A DNA stretch of 64,000 bases from Prado023 sp963700475 (GCA_963700475.1 CAVOXR010000008.1:124001-188000), one strand, 5' to 3'. Numbered from the stretch's first letter, positions 51,044 to 63,431 are shown. Program-made: numbers and translations. Notes: generated by a model not told the origin, from the letters alone.

Positions 51044-52504
51044 GTGACCGACTCCGCAGCCCACGTCAGCGCTGTCATCGTCCTTGCTGCCGGGGAGGGC
51101 AAGCGCATGCGCTCGGCCACTCCCAAGGTGCTCCACGAGATCGGCGGACGAAGCCTCGTCGGTCATGCGGTGGCTGCCGCCGACGTCCTGGGAGCCGACC
51201 GGCTCGTGGTGGTCATCGGGCACGGGCGTGATGCGGTTGCAGCGCATCTGGCCGCAGTCGCCCCGCACGTGCGCACGGCCGTACAGGACCACCAGCTGGG
51301 CACCGGGCACGCCGTGCAGTGCGCGCTGGAGGCCGCGGGTGACGTCGCCGGCGGCACTGTCGTGGTGACCTACGGCGACGTCCCCCTGCTCACGGGCGCG
51401 ACGCTGACCGACCTGGTGGCCCAGCACGAGGGTGACGGAAACGCCGCAACCGTCCTGACCGCCCGGGTCGCCGACCCCACGGGGTACGGGCGGATCGTCC
51501 GCGCCGAGGACGGCTCGGTCGCCGGCATCGTGGAGCACCGCGACGCCACCGCCGACCAGCTGGCCATCGACGAGATCAACTCGGGCATCTACGCCTTCGA
51601 TGGCCAGGTGCTCGTCGACGCCCTGGCGCAGCTGCGCCCGGACAACGACCAGGGCGAGCTCTACCTGACCGACGTGCTGGCGCTGGCGCGGGCCGCGGGT
51701 GGGCGGGTTGCGGCGCTGGTGACTGACGACGTGTGGCAGACCGAGGGGGTCAACGACCGCGCGCAGCTCGCCGCGATGCGCCGGGAGCTCAATCGACGCG
51801 TGGTTCAGGGCTGGATGCTCGCGGGCGTCACCGTCGTGGATCCGGCCACGACCTGGGTTGACGTCACCGTCGAGATCGGGCAGGACGCCATCCTGGAGCC
51901 CGGGACCCTGCTGCGCGGGACCACACGCGTGGCCGCCGACGCCCTCGTCGGCCCGGACACCCTGCTCGTCGACTGTGAGGTCGGCGTGGGGGCGCAGGTG
52001 ATCCGCACGCACGCGACCTCGGCTCGGATCGGCGCCGGCGCCCAGGTGGGCCCGTTCACGTTCCTGCGACCGGGAACGGTCCTGGGCGAGCGGGCGAAGG
52101 CGGGGGCGTACGTGGAGATCAAGAACTCCCAGGTCGGAGCCGGCTCGAAGGTGCCGCACCTGTCCTACGTCGGCGACGCAACGATCGGCGAGGGCTCCAA
52201 CATCGGGGCCGCAACCGTCTTCGTCAACTACGACGGCGTGGCCAAGCACGCCACGGTCGTCGGCGACCAGGTACGGATCGGGTCGGACACGATGCTGGTC
52301 GCCCCGGTGACGATCGGCGACGGCGCGTACACGGCGGCCGGATCGGTGATCACCGAGGACGTCCCGCCCGGGGCCCTGGGCCTGGGCCGCGCACGCCAAC
52401 GCACGATCGAGGGCTGGGTGATGGTGCGTCGCGAGGGCACCGCCTCGGCCCGGGCGGCCGCGGCCGCGCAGGAGTCCCCCAGCACTGCCACCGGGCAGGA
52501 GTGA
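51044..52504 (+). CDS. glmU: Bifunctional UDP-N-acetylglucosamine pyrophosphorylase/glucosamine-1-P N-acetyltransferase GlmU
   Basis: The GTG at 51044 has GAAGGA upstream. The 486-residue protein has the uridyltransferase domain (VLAAGEGKRMRSATPKVLHEI; GTGHAVQCAL; YGDVPLL; EINSGIYAF; NDQGELYLTDV) and a left-handed beta-helix acetyltransferase domain (FLRPGTVLGERAKAGAYVEIKNS; VPHLSYVGDATIGEGSNIGAATVFVNYDG; TMLVAPVTIGDGAYTAAGSVI). The final stretch is Ala-rich. It makes UDP-GlcNAc for peptidoglycan. glmU, tdk, prs and rplY appear to form one transcription run. Confidence 0.97.
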   Translation: MTDSAAHVSAVIVLAAGEGKRMRSATPKVLHEIGGRSLVGHAVAAADVLGADRLVVVIGHGRDAVAAHLAAVAPHVRTAVQDHQLGTGHAVQCALEAAGDVAGGTVVVTYGDVPLLTGATLTDLVAQHEGDGNAATVLTARVADPTGYGRIVRAEDGSVAGIVEHRDATADQLAIDEINSGIYAFDGQVLVDALAQLRPDNDQGELYLTDVLALARAAGGRVAALVTDDVWQTEGVNDRAQLAAMRRELNRRVVQGWMLAGVTVVDPATTWVDVTVEIGQDAILEPGTLLRGTTRVAADALVGPDTLLVDCEVGVGAQVIRTHATSARIGAGAQVGPFTFLRPGTVLGERAKAGAYVEIKNSQVGAGSKVPHLSYVGDATIGEGSNIGAATVFVNYDGVAKHATVVGDQVRIGSDTMLVAPVTIGDGAYTAAGSVITEDVPPGALGLGRARQRTIEGWVMVRREGTASARAAAAAQESPSTATGQE

Positions 52505-52507
52505 GGC

Positions 52508-53158
52508 GTGCTCGCGTTCCACTTCGGCGTCATGGGGTCGGGCAAGTCGGCCTTCGCCCTGATGACCGCCCACGAGAAGAACCGTCCCGACGCCGCCTCG
52601 CACCCCAACCGGGCCGTGCTCGCGACCACCATGGACCGCTCCACCGAGACCGTCACGTCGCGCACCGGGATGACGGCCCAGGCGATCCAGCTGCAGCCCG
52701 GCACGATCCGCCCGGAGCTGTTCAACGGCGCGAACACCGTGGTGATCGACGAGGCCCAGTTCCTGACCGCCGGCGACGTCGACGTGCTCGCCGCGATGAG
52801 TGCGGCGGGCACGGAGGTCATCTGCTTCGGCCTGCGCACGGACTTCTCGTCCGCGCTGTTCGAGGGTGCCCGGCGACTGCTGGAGCTGGCCGACAAGGTC
52901 GCACCCATGGCCATCGAGCCCCGCTGCGCGGCATGTGAGCGGCCGGCGGTCATCAACGCGCGCTTCGTCGACGGCCGGCTCACCGCCACCGGGGACACCG
53001 TCGTCATCGGCGACGTCGCCCGCACCGGGGGCAACCAGAAGGTCACCTACGACCCCATGTGCTACCGCTGCTGGCGGGTCCGGCTCGGGGACGCCGCAGC
53101 GAACAACGGGGGCGGTGTCGCGTCCCCGCCGGTCATCGGCAACGATGTGCCCCGTTGA
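52508..53158 (+). CDS. tdk: Thymidine kinase, TK1 family
   Basis: The 216-residue protein starts at the GTG at 52508 and has a P-loop (GVMGSGKSAFAL), the DEAQF motif with the catalytic Glu, the lasso/dT-binding region (RCAACERPAVINARFVDGRLTATGDTVVIGD), and a zinc site made of CAAC and CYRC. Unlike usual TK1, which has GPMFSGKT, the P-loop reads GVMGSGKS. It phosphorylates thymidine in the salvage pathway. Its position between glmU and prs is unusual; most actinobacteria have them adjacent. Confidence 0.85.
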   Translation: MLAFHFGVMGSGKSAFALMTAHEKNRPDAASHPNRAVLATTMDRSTETVTSRTGMTAQAIQLQPGTIRPELFNGANTVVIDEAQFLTAGDVDVLAAMSAAGTEVICFGLRTDFSSALFEGARRLLELADKVAPMAIEPRCAACERPAVINARFVDGRLTATGDTVVIGDVARTGGNQKVTYDPMCYRCWRVRLGDAAANNGGGVASPPVIGNDVPR

Positions 53159-53183
53159 CCGCCCCCCTCCAGGAGGACAGCAC

Positions 53184-54173
53184 ATGGCCCGGATGACCCA
53201 CAAGCCCAAGAAGCACCTGATGCTCTTCAGCGGGCGGAGTCACCCAGCGCTGGCCGAGGCGGTCGCCGCTGAGCTCGACGTCACGCTGACCCCGACATCC
53301 GCCTACGACTTCGCCAACGGCGAGATCTTCGTGCGCTTCGAGGACTCGGTGCGCGGGGCCGACGCGTTCGTGCTCCAGGCCCACACGGCGCCGATCAACA
53401 AGTGGATCATGGAGCAGCTGATCATGGTCGACGCGCTCAAGCGTGCCTCGGCCAAGCGGATCACCGTCGTGCTGCCGTTCTACGGGTACGCGCGACAGGA
53501 CAAGAAGCACCGCGGCCGTGAGCCGATCAGCGCCCGGTTGATCGCCGACCTGTTCAAGACCGCGGGCGCCGACCGGCTGATCTCGGTCGACCTGCACACC
53601 GCCCAGATCCAGGGCTTCTTCGACGGTCCCGTCGACCACCTGTTCGCCCTCCCCCTGCTCGCCGACCACATCCAGGCCCGCCTCGCGGGCGAGAAGATCA
53701 CCGTGGTCTCCCCGGATGCCGGCCGGGTCCGCGTGGCCGAGCGCTGGACCGATGTGCTCGGCGCCCCCCTGGCGATCATCCACAAGCGTCGCGACCCGGA
53801 TGTGCCCAACCAGGTCAAGGTGCTCGAGGTGGTCGGTGAGGTCAAGGGCCGGGTCTGCGTCGTCGTCGACGACATGATCGACACCGGCGGCACGATCGTG
53901 AAGGCGGCCGAGACCCTGCTCGAGCAGGGCGCCAAGGAGGTCGTGGTTGCCGCGACGCACGGGATCCTGTCCGACCCCGCCACCCAGCGTCTGGCCGACT
54001 CGCCCATCTCGGAGGTGGTCGTCACCGACACCCTGCCGATCAGCGCGGATCTCGACAAGCTGACCGTCCTGTCGATCGCCCCGCTGCTGGCCACGGCCAT
54101 CAAGGAGGTCTTCACCGACGGCTCCGTGACCCGGATGTTCGACCCGACCCCGAACGGCGATCCCGGGCACTGA
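53184..54173 (+). CDS. prs: Ribose-phosphate pyrophosphokinase
   Basis: The ATG at 53184 has AGGAGG 7 bases upstream. The 329-residue protein has the PRPP synthase signature: LMLFSGRSHPALAEAVAAEL, FANGEIFVRFEDSVRG, LPFYGYARQDKKHRGREPISARL (ATP-binding flexible loop), DLHTAQIQGFF, VSPDAGRV and VCVVVDDMIDTGGTI (the PRPP-binding loop). It makes PRPP from ribose-5-P for nucleotides, His and Trp. Confidence 0.97.
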   Translation: MARMTHKPKKHLMLFSGRSHPALAEAVAAELDVTLTPTSAYDFANGEIFVRFEDSVRGADAFVLQAHTAPINKWIMEQLIMVDALKRASAKRITVVLPFYGYARQDKKHRGREPISARLIADLFKTAGADRLISVDLHTAQIQGFFDGPVDHLFALPLLADHIQARLAGEKITVVSPDAGRVRVAERWTDVLGAPLAIIHKRRDPDVPNQVKVLEVVGEVKGRVCVVVDDMIDTGGTIVKAAETLLEQGAKEVVVAATHGILSDPATQRLADSPISEVVVTDTLPISADLDKLTVLSIAPLLATAIKEVFTDGSVTRMFDPTPNGDPGH

Positions 54174-54194
54174 GCTCCGGCGCCAACTGGGGTG

Positions 54195-54216
54195 ACGCAG
54201 CGCACCACTGCTGCGT
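54195..54216 (+). terminator. Weak hairpin after prs
   Basis: ACGCAGC and GCTGCGT form a 7-bp stem with an 8-base loop, 22 bp after the prs stop, followed by TT. It may attenuate readthrough into rplY. Confidence 0.4.
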
Positions 54217-54246
54217 TTGGTGGGGGAGTCCGGCCGACGCTAGACT
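54217..54246 (+). promoter_or_regulatory. Promoter upstream of rplY with a ~130-base 5' leader
   Basis: TTGGTG (54217-54222) and TAGACT (54241-54246) have an 18-base spacer. The start codon lies at 54383, so the transcript would have a long untranslated leader with no obvious riboswitch fold visible to me. Confidence 0.5.
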
Positions 54247-54382
54247 CTTGGCCATTCCTCGGCGAGGGTGCCCCGCTGCGTGCGACGTTCCTGTGAACGC
54301 ACTGCGGATCCGTGATCGACGTGGTGGCGGGTGCTCCCTCCAGCCGAAGGACCATCGCCCCACATCTCAAGGAGTTCGTGTC

Positions 54383-54958
54383 GTGTCCGACACCCAGGTT
54401 CACATGTCCGCCGTCCCGCGCAGCGACTTCGGCAAGGGCGCGGCCCGCCGGCTGCGCCGCACCGGGATGGTGCCCGCCGTCATCTACGGCCACGGCTCGG
54501 ACCCGGTCCACGTCGCCCTCGACGGCCACGACCTGTCCAAGGCCCTGCGCCAGCCCCGCGTCGTGCTCGCGCTCGACGTCGACGGCACCGACTACGTCTG
54601 CGCCCCGCGCGACATCCAGCGCGACGTCGTCCGCCAGGTGCTCGAGCATGTCGACCTGGTCGTGATCGGCAAGGCTGAGGCAACCGCCCGTGCCGCCGCC
54701 GCTGAGGCGATCGCGCACGCGGAGGCCGCCGCCGAGGAGGCCGGCGTCGATGTCGCCGCCGCCGTCGAGGCGATCGAGGCTGCCATCGCTGCCGGCGAGG
54801 ACCCGGAGGCCGCTGCGGCCGCCGCCCTCGAGCAGGCCGTCGAGGACCAGCACGCACTCGAGGACGCCCAGTCGGCCGTGATCGAGGCGCGCGAGGCCGT
54901 CGAGGAGGCTGCTGATGCGGCTGCCGCCGCTGCTGTCGCGGCTGACGAGACGGCCTGA
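54383..54958 (+). CDS. rplY: 50S ribosomal protein L25/general stress protein Ctc, with an Ala/Glu-rich helical C-terminus
   Basis: The GTG at 54383 has AAGGAG about 8 bases upstream. Residues 1-95 form the L25 5S-rRNA-binding domain (DFGKGAARRLRRTGMVPAVIYGHG; HVALDGHDLSKAL; VCAPRDIQRDVVRQVLEHVDLVVI). In Ctc proteins a TL5-type beta domain normally follows. Here the remaining ~95 residues are an Ala/Glu-rich helical sequence (AEATARAAAAEAIAHAEAAA; VAAAVEAIEAAIAAGEDPEA) with no beta-domain motif. The N-terminal part is confidently L25; the tail is unusual. It overlaps pth by 44 bp. Confidence 0.88.
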   Translation: MSDTQVHMSAVPRSDFGKGAARRLRRTGMVPAVIYGHGSDPVHVALDGHDLSKALRQPRVVLALDVDGTDYVCAPRDIQRDVVRQVLEHVDLVVIGKAEATARAAAAEAIAHAEAAAEEAGVDVAAAVEAIEAAIAAGEDPEAAAAAALEQAVEDQHALEDAQSAVIEAREAVEEAADAAAAAAVAADETA

Positions 54959-55556
54959 CCCCGGCTTGTCCGACACGCCGTGGTTGGTGGTCGGGCTGGG
55001 CAATCCCGGTCCGCAGTACGCCGGCACGCGGCACAACATCGGCGCGATGGCAGTCGAGGCGCTGGCCGGTTCCCTGGGTGGGGGTCTGTCGGCGCACCGT
55101 CGCTGTCGCGCCGAGGTCTTTGAGGGCCGCCTCGGCCCGCTCGGCCATGGCGCGACCCGGATCGTCCTGGCCCGATCTCGCGGCTTCATGAACGAGTCCG
55201 GTGGCCCGGTGTCCTGCCTCATGGAGTTCTACAAGGTCCCCCTCGAGCAGCTGGTCGTCCTGCACGACGAGCTTGACCTGCCCCTGGGCGGCCTGCGGAT
55301 CAAGCAGGGCGGCGGCGACAACGGGCACAACGGCCTGCGCTCGCTGCGGCGGTCCCTGGACAGCGGGGAGTTCCTTCGGATCCGGCTCGGGATCGGGCGG
55401 CCGCCGGGTCGTCAGGATCCGGCGGACTTCGTCCTGAAGCCGTTCGCGGGCTCCGAGCGGACCGAGGCCGACCTGCTCGTCGGTGAGGCGGTGGACGCCG
55501 TCGAGGTGCTGGTGCGCCAGGGCCTCGAGCCGGCGCAGAACCAGTTCAACCGCTGA
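54915..55556 (+). CDS. pth: Peptidyl-tRNA hydrolase
   Basis: The ATG at 54915 is preceded by GAGGAGG and overlaps rplY by 44 bases; a TTG at 54966 is an alternative start. The 213-residue protein has the family motifs: VVGLGNPGPQYAGTRHNIGAMAVEAL with the catalytic His, SRGFMNESGGPV, LHDELDLPLG with the catalytic Asp, KQGGGDNGHNGLRSL. It recycles peptidyl-tRNA that falls off ribosomes. It is co-transcribed with rplY and the cysQ-like gene. Confidence 0.96.
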   Translation: MRLPPLLSRLTRRPDPGLSDTPWLVVGLGNPGPQYAGTRHNIGAMAVEALAGSLGGGLSAHRRCRAEVFEGRLGPLGHGATRIVLARSRGFMNESGGPVSCLMEFYKVPLEQLVVLHDELDLPLGGLRIKQGGGDNGHNGLRSLRRSLDSGEFLRIRLGIGRPPGRQDPADFVLKPFAGSERTEADLLVGEAVDAVEVLVRQGLEPAQNQFNR

Positions 55557-55596
55557 GCCGCTGCCGAACCGCGCCGCGCGTGGGAGGATCCGCAGC

Positions 55597-56385
55597 GTGC
55601 CCACAGACGCCGCCCTCGCCGCCGAGATCGCCCGTGAGGCCGGCATCGCACTGCTGGACCTGCGTGCGCGCTTCGGCCCCATCGAGGACGAGGTCCGTCG
55701 CCGGGAGCTGATGGACGCCGGCGACCGGCTGGCCCAGCAGGTCCTCTCTGACCAGCTGACCGCCCAGCGGCCGGAGGACTCGGTCCTCTCGGAGGAGGCC
55801 GCCGACTCCGACGCCCGCCTGGCGGCCGAGCGTGTGTGGATCATCGACCCACTGGACGGCACCGACGAGTACGGCCAGGGACGGACGGACTTCGCCGTGC
55901 ACGTCGCGCTCTGGCAGCGCAGCGCCGGTCCGTCCGGGGCGCTCACCGACGCCGTCGTGGACGTGCCCGCCCTCGGCGAGCTGTGGCGCACCGACCAACC
56001 GCGGCCGGCCCACGCGCTGCCGCTGAACCGCGCGCTGCGGATCGTGGTCTCCCGGTCCCGACCTCCCGCGGGCCTGAGCCGCCTGCTCGAGGACGTCTCG
56101 GTCGACCTGGCCGACTCGGGGATCACGTCCCGAGGGATCGAGGCGGCCAACGTGGGCTCGGTGGGGGCCAAGCTCGGTGAGGTCATGGCCGGACGGGCCG
56201 AGGCCTACCTGCACCCCGGTGGCCTCAACGAGTGGGACCTCGCCGCGCCGCACGCCTGCGCCCTGGCCGCGGGCCTGGTCGCCCTCGGCCCCGAGCAGCC
56301 GTTCAACCGGATGCCGCCCAAGGCCGGCCCGGTCCTGATCTGCCACCCCGCCCTGGCCGAGGTGCTGACCGCCAACTGGCGCTGA
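55597..56385 (+). CDS. Inositol-monophosphatase-superfamily phosphatase, CysQ-like
   Basis: The GTG at 55597 has GGAGG about 9 bases upstream. The 262-residue protein has the family metal-binding motifs: SEEAAD with the first Glu (about residue 68), WIIDPLDGTDEYGQGR (DPxDGT) and the C-terminal LNEWDLAAPHAC (WD). It is most like CysQ, the 3'(2'),5'-bisphosphate nucleotidase that removes PAP in sulfate assimilation, but the substrate cannot be told from sequence alone. In a few Actinobacteria it lies between pth and mfd. Confidence 0.82.
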   Translation: MPTDAALAAEIAREAGIALLDLRARFGPIEDEVRRRELMDAGDRLAQQVLSDQLTAQRPEDSVLSEEAADSDARLAAERVWIIDPLDGTDEYGQGRTDFAVHVALWQRSAGPSGALTDAVVDVPALGELWRTDQPRPAHALPLNRALRIVVSRSRPPAGLSRLLEDVSVDLADSGITSRGIEAANVGSVGAKLGEVMAGRAEAYLHPGGLNEWDLAAPHACALAAGLVALGPEQPFNRMPPKAGPVLICHPALAEVLTANWR

Positions 56386-56418
56386 CCCTCCGCACCCGGC
56401 GCCCCCGCCGCCCCACCC

Positions 56419-56490
56419 CGCAAACCCTCCAGCAGGGTTCAGACCCTCCAGACCGGACGGGAGGGTGTGAACCCGACGGGAGGGTTTGCG
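56419..56490. repeat. Four-box CCTCC/GGAGG hairpin repeat, copy 3
   Basis: The outer stem is CGCAAACCCTCC with GGAGGGTTTGCG (12 bp perfect), the middle stem GGGTTCA with TGAACCC, and the inner stem ACCCTCC with GGAGGGT. It has the same layout as copies at 14453-14518 and 14724-14788. It lies between the cysQ-like gene and mfd. Confidence 0.75.
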
Positions 56491-56566
56491 CACGGGGCGC
56501 GGGGGGCCGGGCCGGGATCGGGGCGGCTGACGGTGGCCTGCCGGGGGTGGGAGAATGGGGGCTCTC

Positions 56567-60150
<3,584 letters not shown>

Positions 60151-60151
<1 letters not shown>

Positions 60152-60771
60152 TGCGTAGGACTGCCATCGCCCTGGGTGTGGGCGTGATGGTGCTCGCCGG
60201 GTGCAGCACCAATGGGTCGGCGCAGTCCGTGGCGATCGACTCCGGCCAGGCGGCGGTGTCCCAGGACTTCCGCATCGCCCAGTCGGAGGTGGCCGACGAC
60301 GTGTCGCAGGTGCTCTCCGACCAGGGCCAGCCCCCCGGCGAGCCCCCGGCCGGGTTGGCCAGCGCCACGACGCAACGGCTCGTCCAGAACAAGTTGATCG
60401 AGAGCTACGCCGCGACGAACGGCATCGAGTTGACCCGCGCCCAGGTGCAGCAGGGCCTCGAGCAGCTGGCCACGGAGAACGGGGGCCGGGAGGCCCTGAA
60501 CAACCTCGCCCTGCAGTCGGGCATCCCGATCAGCGGCCTCGAGGGCACGGTGCGCACCAACCTCCTGGTCACCGCGATCGGCGAGAAGCTCAGCCCCGCC
60601 GGGGATGCCCAGGCCAAGGGTGAGGCGACGCGCGTGGCCCTGTCGGAGTACTCCGACGCCATCGACATCGAGGTGTCCCCGCGCTACGGGACCTGGGATG
60701 ACGCCCAGCTGTCGATCATCCCCGGCTCTGCGGTGACCCAGCCGTCCGTCGGGGAGCAGGCAACCCAGTAG
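60151..60771 (+). CDS. SurA N-domain lipoprotein
   Basis: The ATG at 60151 overlaps the mfd stop. The 206-residue protein has a signal peptide with a lipobox (VMVLAGCS, Cys at about residue 18) and a SurA N-terminal-type helical domain: LASATTQRLVQNKLIESYAATNGIELTRAQVQQGLEQL. No PPIase (parvulin) domain follows, unlike SurA/PrsA. It is a probable membrane-anchored chaperone for secreted proteins. The mfd, SurA-like, mazG, eno order is common in high-GC Actinobacteria. Confidence 0.82.
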
Positions 60772-61488
60772 ATGGGCCCGGCCGTCCAGGAGCCGCGGTC
60801 CCGCGACGTCCCCACGCCCAGTGGCGAGCCGCTCATCGAGCTCATCGCCGTCATGGACCGCCTGCGCTCACCCGGCGGGTGCCCGTGGGACGCCGAGCAG
60901 ACCCATCAGTCGCTCGTGTCGTACCTCACCGAGGAGGCCCATGAGGCCGTCGAGGCGATCGAGACCGGGGACCGTGCGGCCATGCGCGAGGAGCTCGGGG
61001 ACGTCCTGCTGCAGGTCATGTTCCACTCCCGGATCGCCCAGGAGGATGAGACCGACCCCTGGTCGATCGACGACGTCGCGGCCGGGATCTCCGCGAAGCT
61101 GATCGCACGGCACCCGCACGTGTTCGGGGACGAGACGGCGGACTCCGCGGCCCATGTCGAGTCCGTGTGGCTGGCGCGCAAGACGGCCGAGAAGTCCCGC
61201 GAGTCGGTCCTCGACGGCATCCCGAACGGGCTTCCCGCGCTGCTCCTCGCGGCCAAGATGCACTACCGGGTGACTCACGGCGGTGTGCAGCTGCCGCCGG
61301 TCGAGCCGGGCACCCAGGCGGTGGCCGCGCAGGCCCTCGACGAGGTCGGGACCGACGGCGTGGGCGACCTCCTGCTCGCCCTGGCCACCGAGGCGCTCGA
61401 CCGCGGCGTGGACCCGGAGTCCGCGCTCAGGGGTGCCCTGCGCAGCTACGCCGAGCGGGTCCGCGCGGCGGAGTCCGGCCCGGCCTGA
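60772..61488 (+). CDS. mazG: Nucleoside triphosphate pyrophosphohydrolase MazG
   Basis: The ATG at 60772 follows the SurA-like stop directly. The 238-residue protein has a MazG all-alpha NTP-PPase domain: LIELIAVMDRLRSPGGCPWDAEQTHQSLVSYLTEEAHEAVEAIE, with the E-x-x-E and E-x-x-D metal motifs (EEAHEAVEAI and REELGDVLLQVMFHSRI). It hydrolyses non-canonical or excess NTPs to NMP and PPi. Only one of the two repeats of E. coli MazG is present in full. Confidence 0.93.
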   Translation: MGPAVQEPRSRDVPTPSGEPLIELIAVMDRLRSPGGCPWDAEQTHQSLVSYLTEEAHEAVEAIETGDRAAMREELGDVLLQVMFHSRIAQEDETDPWSIDDVAAGISAKLIARHPHVFGDETADSAAHVESVWLARKTAEKSRESVLDGIPNGLPALLLAAKMHYRVTHGGVQLPPVEPGTQAVAAQALDEVGTDGVGDLLLALATEALDRGVDPESALRGALRSYAERVRAAESGPA

Positions 61489-61606
61489 GCGATCCCGAGC
61501 CGGCGTTCGCTCAACAGGAGCGCCACGGCCGGAGTCGGTAGTGTGGCGGTCAGTGCGAGCGCCATTGGCGTCCGCCGCCTGACCGACAACCTGATGGGAG
61601 CATCCT

Positions 61607-62917
61607 GTGGCAAGTATCGATGTCGTGATCGCGCGCGAGATCCTCGATTCGCGCGGCAACCCGACCATTGAGGTCGAGGTGGCGCTGGAGGACGGAGCGA
61701 CAGGGCGTGCCGGTGTCCCGTCGGGCGCCTCGACCGGTGCCTTCGAGGCCTACGAGCTGCGTGACAACGACAAGGGCCGCTACCTCGGCAAGGGCGTCAT
61801 GAAGGCCGTCGCGAACGTCGAGGACGAGATCGCCCCGGCGATCCTGGGCTTCGACGCCTCGGAGCAGCGCCTCATCGACCAGACGATGATCGACCTCGAC
61901 GGCACCGCCAACAAGGAGCGCCTGGGCGCGAACGCGATCCTGGGTGTGTCGCTGGCCGTGGCCAAGGCGGCTGCCGAGTCCGCGGGCCTGCCCCTGTTCC
62001 GCTACCTCGGTGGCCCGAACGCCTACCTGCTGCCCGTCCCGATGATGAACATCATCAACGGCGGCTCGCACGCCGACTCCTCGGTCGACATGCAGGAGTT
62101 CATGATCGCCCCGATCGGCGCGGAGACGTTCGCCGAGGCGCTGCGCAAGGGCGCTGAGGTCTACCACGCGCTCAAGGGCGTGCTGAAGTCCAAGGGCTAC
62201 GCGACCGGCCTGGGCGACGAGGGCGGCTTCGCCCCGAACCTGCCCAGCAACCGCGCCGCTCTCGAGCTCATCGTCGAGGCGATCGAGAAGGCCGGCTTCA
62301 AGCCCGGCACCGACATCGCCCTGGCGATGGACGTGGCGGCCCAGGAGTTCTACGGCCGGGCGCTCAAGGGCTCCGGAGAGGTCAAGCCCAACGAGTACTT
62401 CGTCGAGGGCCAGGCCAAGAGCACCGACCAGATGATCGAGTACTACAAGGGCCTCGTGGCGGACTTCCCGATCGTGTCGATCGAGGACCCCCTGGGCGAG
62501 GACGAGTGGGCCGACTGGACCGCCATCACCGCCGAGCTGGGCTCCAAGGTGCAGATCGTCGGCGACGACCACTACGTCACCAACACCAGCCGCATCATGC
62601 GTGGCATCGAGGAGAAGACCGCCAACGCGCTGCTGGTCAAGGTCAACCAGATCGGTTCGCTCACCGAGACGGCTGAGGCTGTCGAGGCCGCGCACCGTGC
62701 CGGCTTCAAGACGATGATGAGCCACCGCTCGGGTGAGACCGAGGACTCGACCATCGCCGACCTGGCCGTCGCGTTCAACTGCGGCCAGATCAAGTCCGGC
62801 GCGCCGGCACGTTCCGACCGCGTCGCGAAGTACAACCAGCTGCTGCGCATCGAGGACGAGCTCGACGACGCGGCACGCTACGCAGGCGCCTCGGCGTTCC
62901 CGAGGTTCTCCGCCTGA
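61607..62917 (+). CDS. eno: Enolase
   Basis: The GTG at 61607 has GGGAG at about 8 bases upstream (GATGGGAGCATCCTGTG). The 436-residue protein has all enolase hallmarks: EILDSRGNPTIEVEV, PSGASTGAFEAYELRD, LGANAILGVSLAVAKAAA, MMNIINGGSHADSSVDMQEFM, LGDEGGFAPNL, IEDPLGEDEW, GDDHYVTN and LVKVNQIGSLTET, SHRSGETEDSTIADLAVA. It makes phosphoenolpyruvate in glycolysis. Confidence 0.98.
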   Translation: MASIDVVIAREILDSRGNPTIEVEVALEDGATGRAGVPSGASTGAFEAYELRDNDKGRYLGKGVMKAVANVEDEIAPAILGFDASEQRLIDQTMIDLDGTANKERLGANAILGVSLAVAKAAAESAGLPLFRYLGGPNAYLLPVPMMNIINGGSHADSSVDMQEFMIAPIGAETFAEALRKGAEVYHALKGVLKSKGYATGLGDEGGFAPNLPSNRAALELIVEAIEKAGFKPGTDIALAMDVAAQEFYGRALKGSGEVKPNEYFVEGQAKSTDQMIEYYKGLVADFPIVSIEDPLGEDEWADWTAITAELGSKVQIVGDDHYVTNTSRIMRGIEEKTANALLVKVNQIGSLTETAEAVEAAHRAGFKTMMSHRSGETEDSTIADLAVAFNCGQIKSGAPARSDRVAKYNQLLRIEDELDDAARYAGASAFPRFSA

Positions 62918-62936
62918 CCGTGGGAGGATGGGCGGC

Positions 62937-63431
62937 ATGTCAGCCGGCCGCCCATCCCCCGCACCACGGGGCCGGCGACCCGACGTCCGACGCCCAGTGC
63001 TCTCCGCTCGCGCGGGGGCCGCACTGGGCGTCGTCGTCGTCCTGATCACCATCCTGGCCATCCCCTTCCGGGAGTGGATCACCCAGGGAGCGCGGATCTC
63101 CGAGCTGGAGTCGCAGGTCGCCTGGCACACGCAGCGGGTCGCCGACCTGGAGGCCGCGCACGAGCGCTGGAAGGACGAGGCCTACATCGAGGCCCAGGCC
63201 CGATCGCGGCTGCACTTCGTCCGGCCCGGCGAGGTCGGTTACGTGGTCCTGACCGAGGAGACCGCCGCCGCCCCGGAGACCACCCAGACCCGACCGATGG
63301 CTGCCGCCCCCAAGGGCGGGCCGTGGTGGAGCGCGGTCTGGACCACCGTGGAGCAGGCCGCCGACCCGGCCAAGAAGAGCCCGCCGCCCGCCCCCGCACC
63401 CGCCCAGCCGGCGGAGAGCTACGGCCGGTGA
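62937..63431 (+). CDS. ftsB: FtsB/DivIC-family septum formation initiator
   Basis: The ATG at 62937 has GGGAGG 9 bases upstream, better than the ATG at 62928. The 164-residue protein has a basic N-terminus, one membrane helix (AGAALGVVVVLITILAIPF), a coiled coil (ARISELESQVAWHTQRVADLEAAHERW) and the family end motif IEAQARSRLHFVRPGEVGYVV. A low-complexity Pro/Ala C-terminus follows. It is part of the FtsQ-FtsB-FtsL divisome complex. It follows eno and its stop overlaps the DUF501 start. Confidence 0.92.
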   Translation: MSAGRPSPAPRGRRPDVRRPVLSARAGAALGVVVVLITILAIPFREWITQGARISELESQVAWHTQRVADLEAAHERWKDEAYIEAQARSRLHFVRPGEVGYVVLTEETAAAPETTQTRPMAAAPKGGPWWSAVWTTVEQAADPAKKSPPPAPAPAQPAESYGR

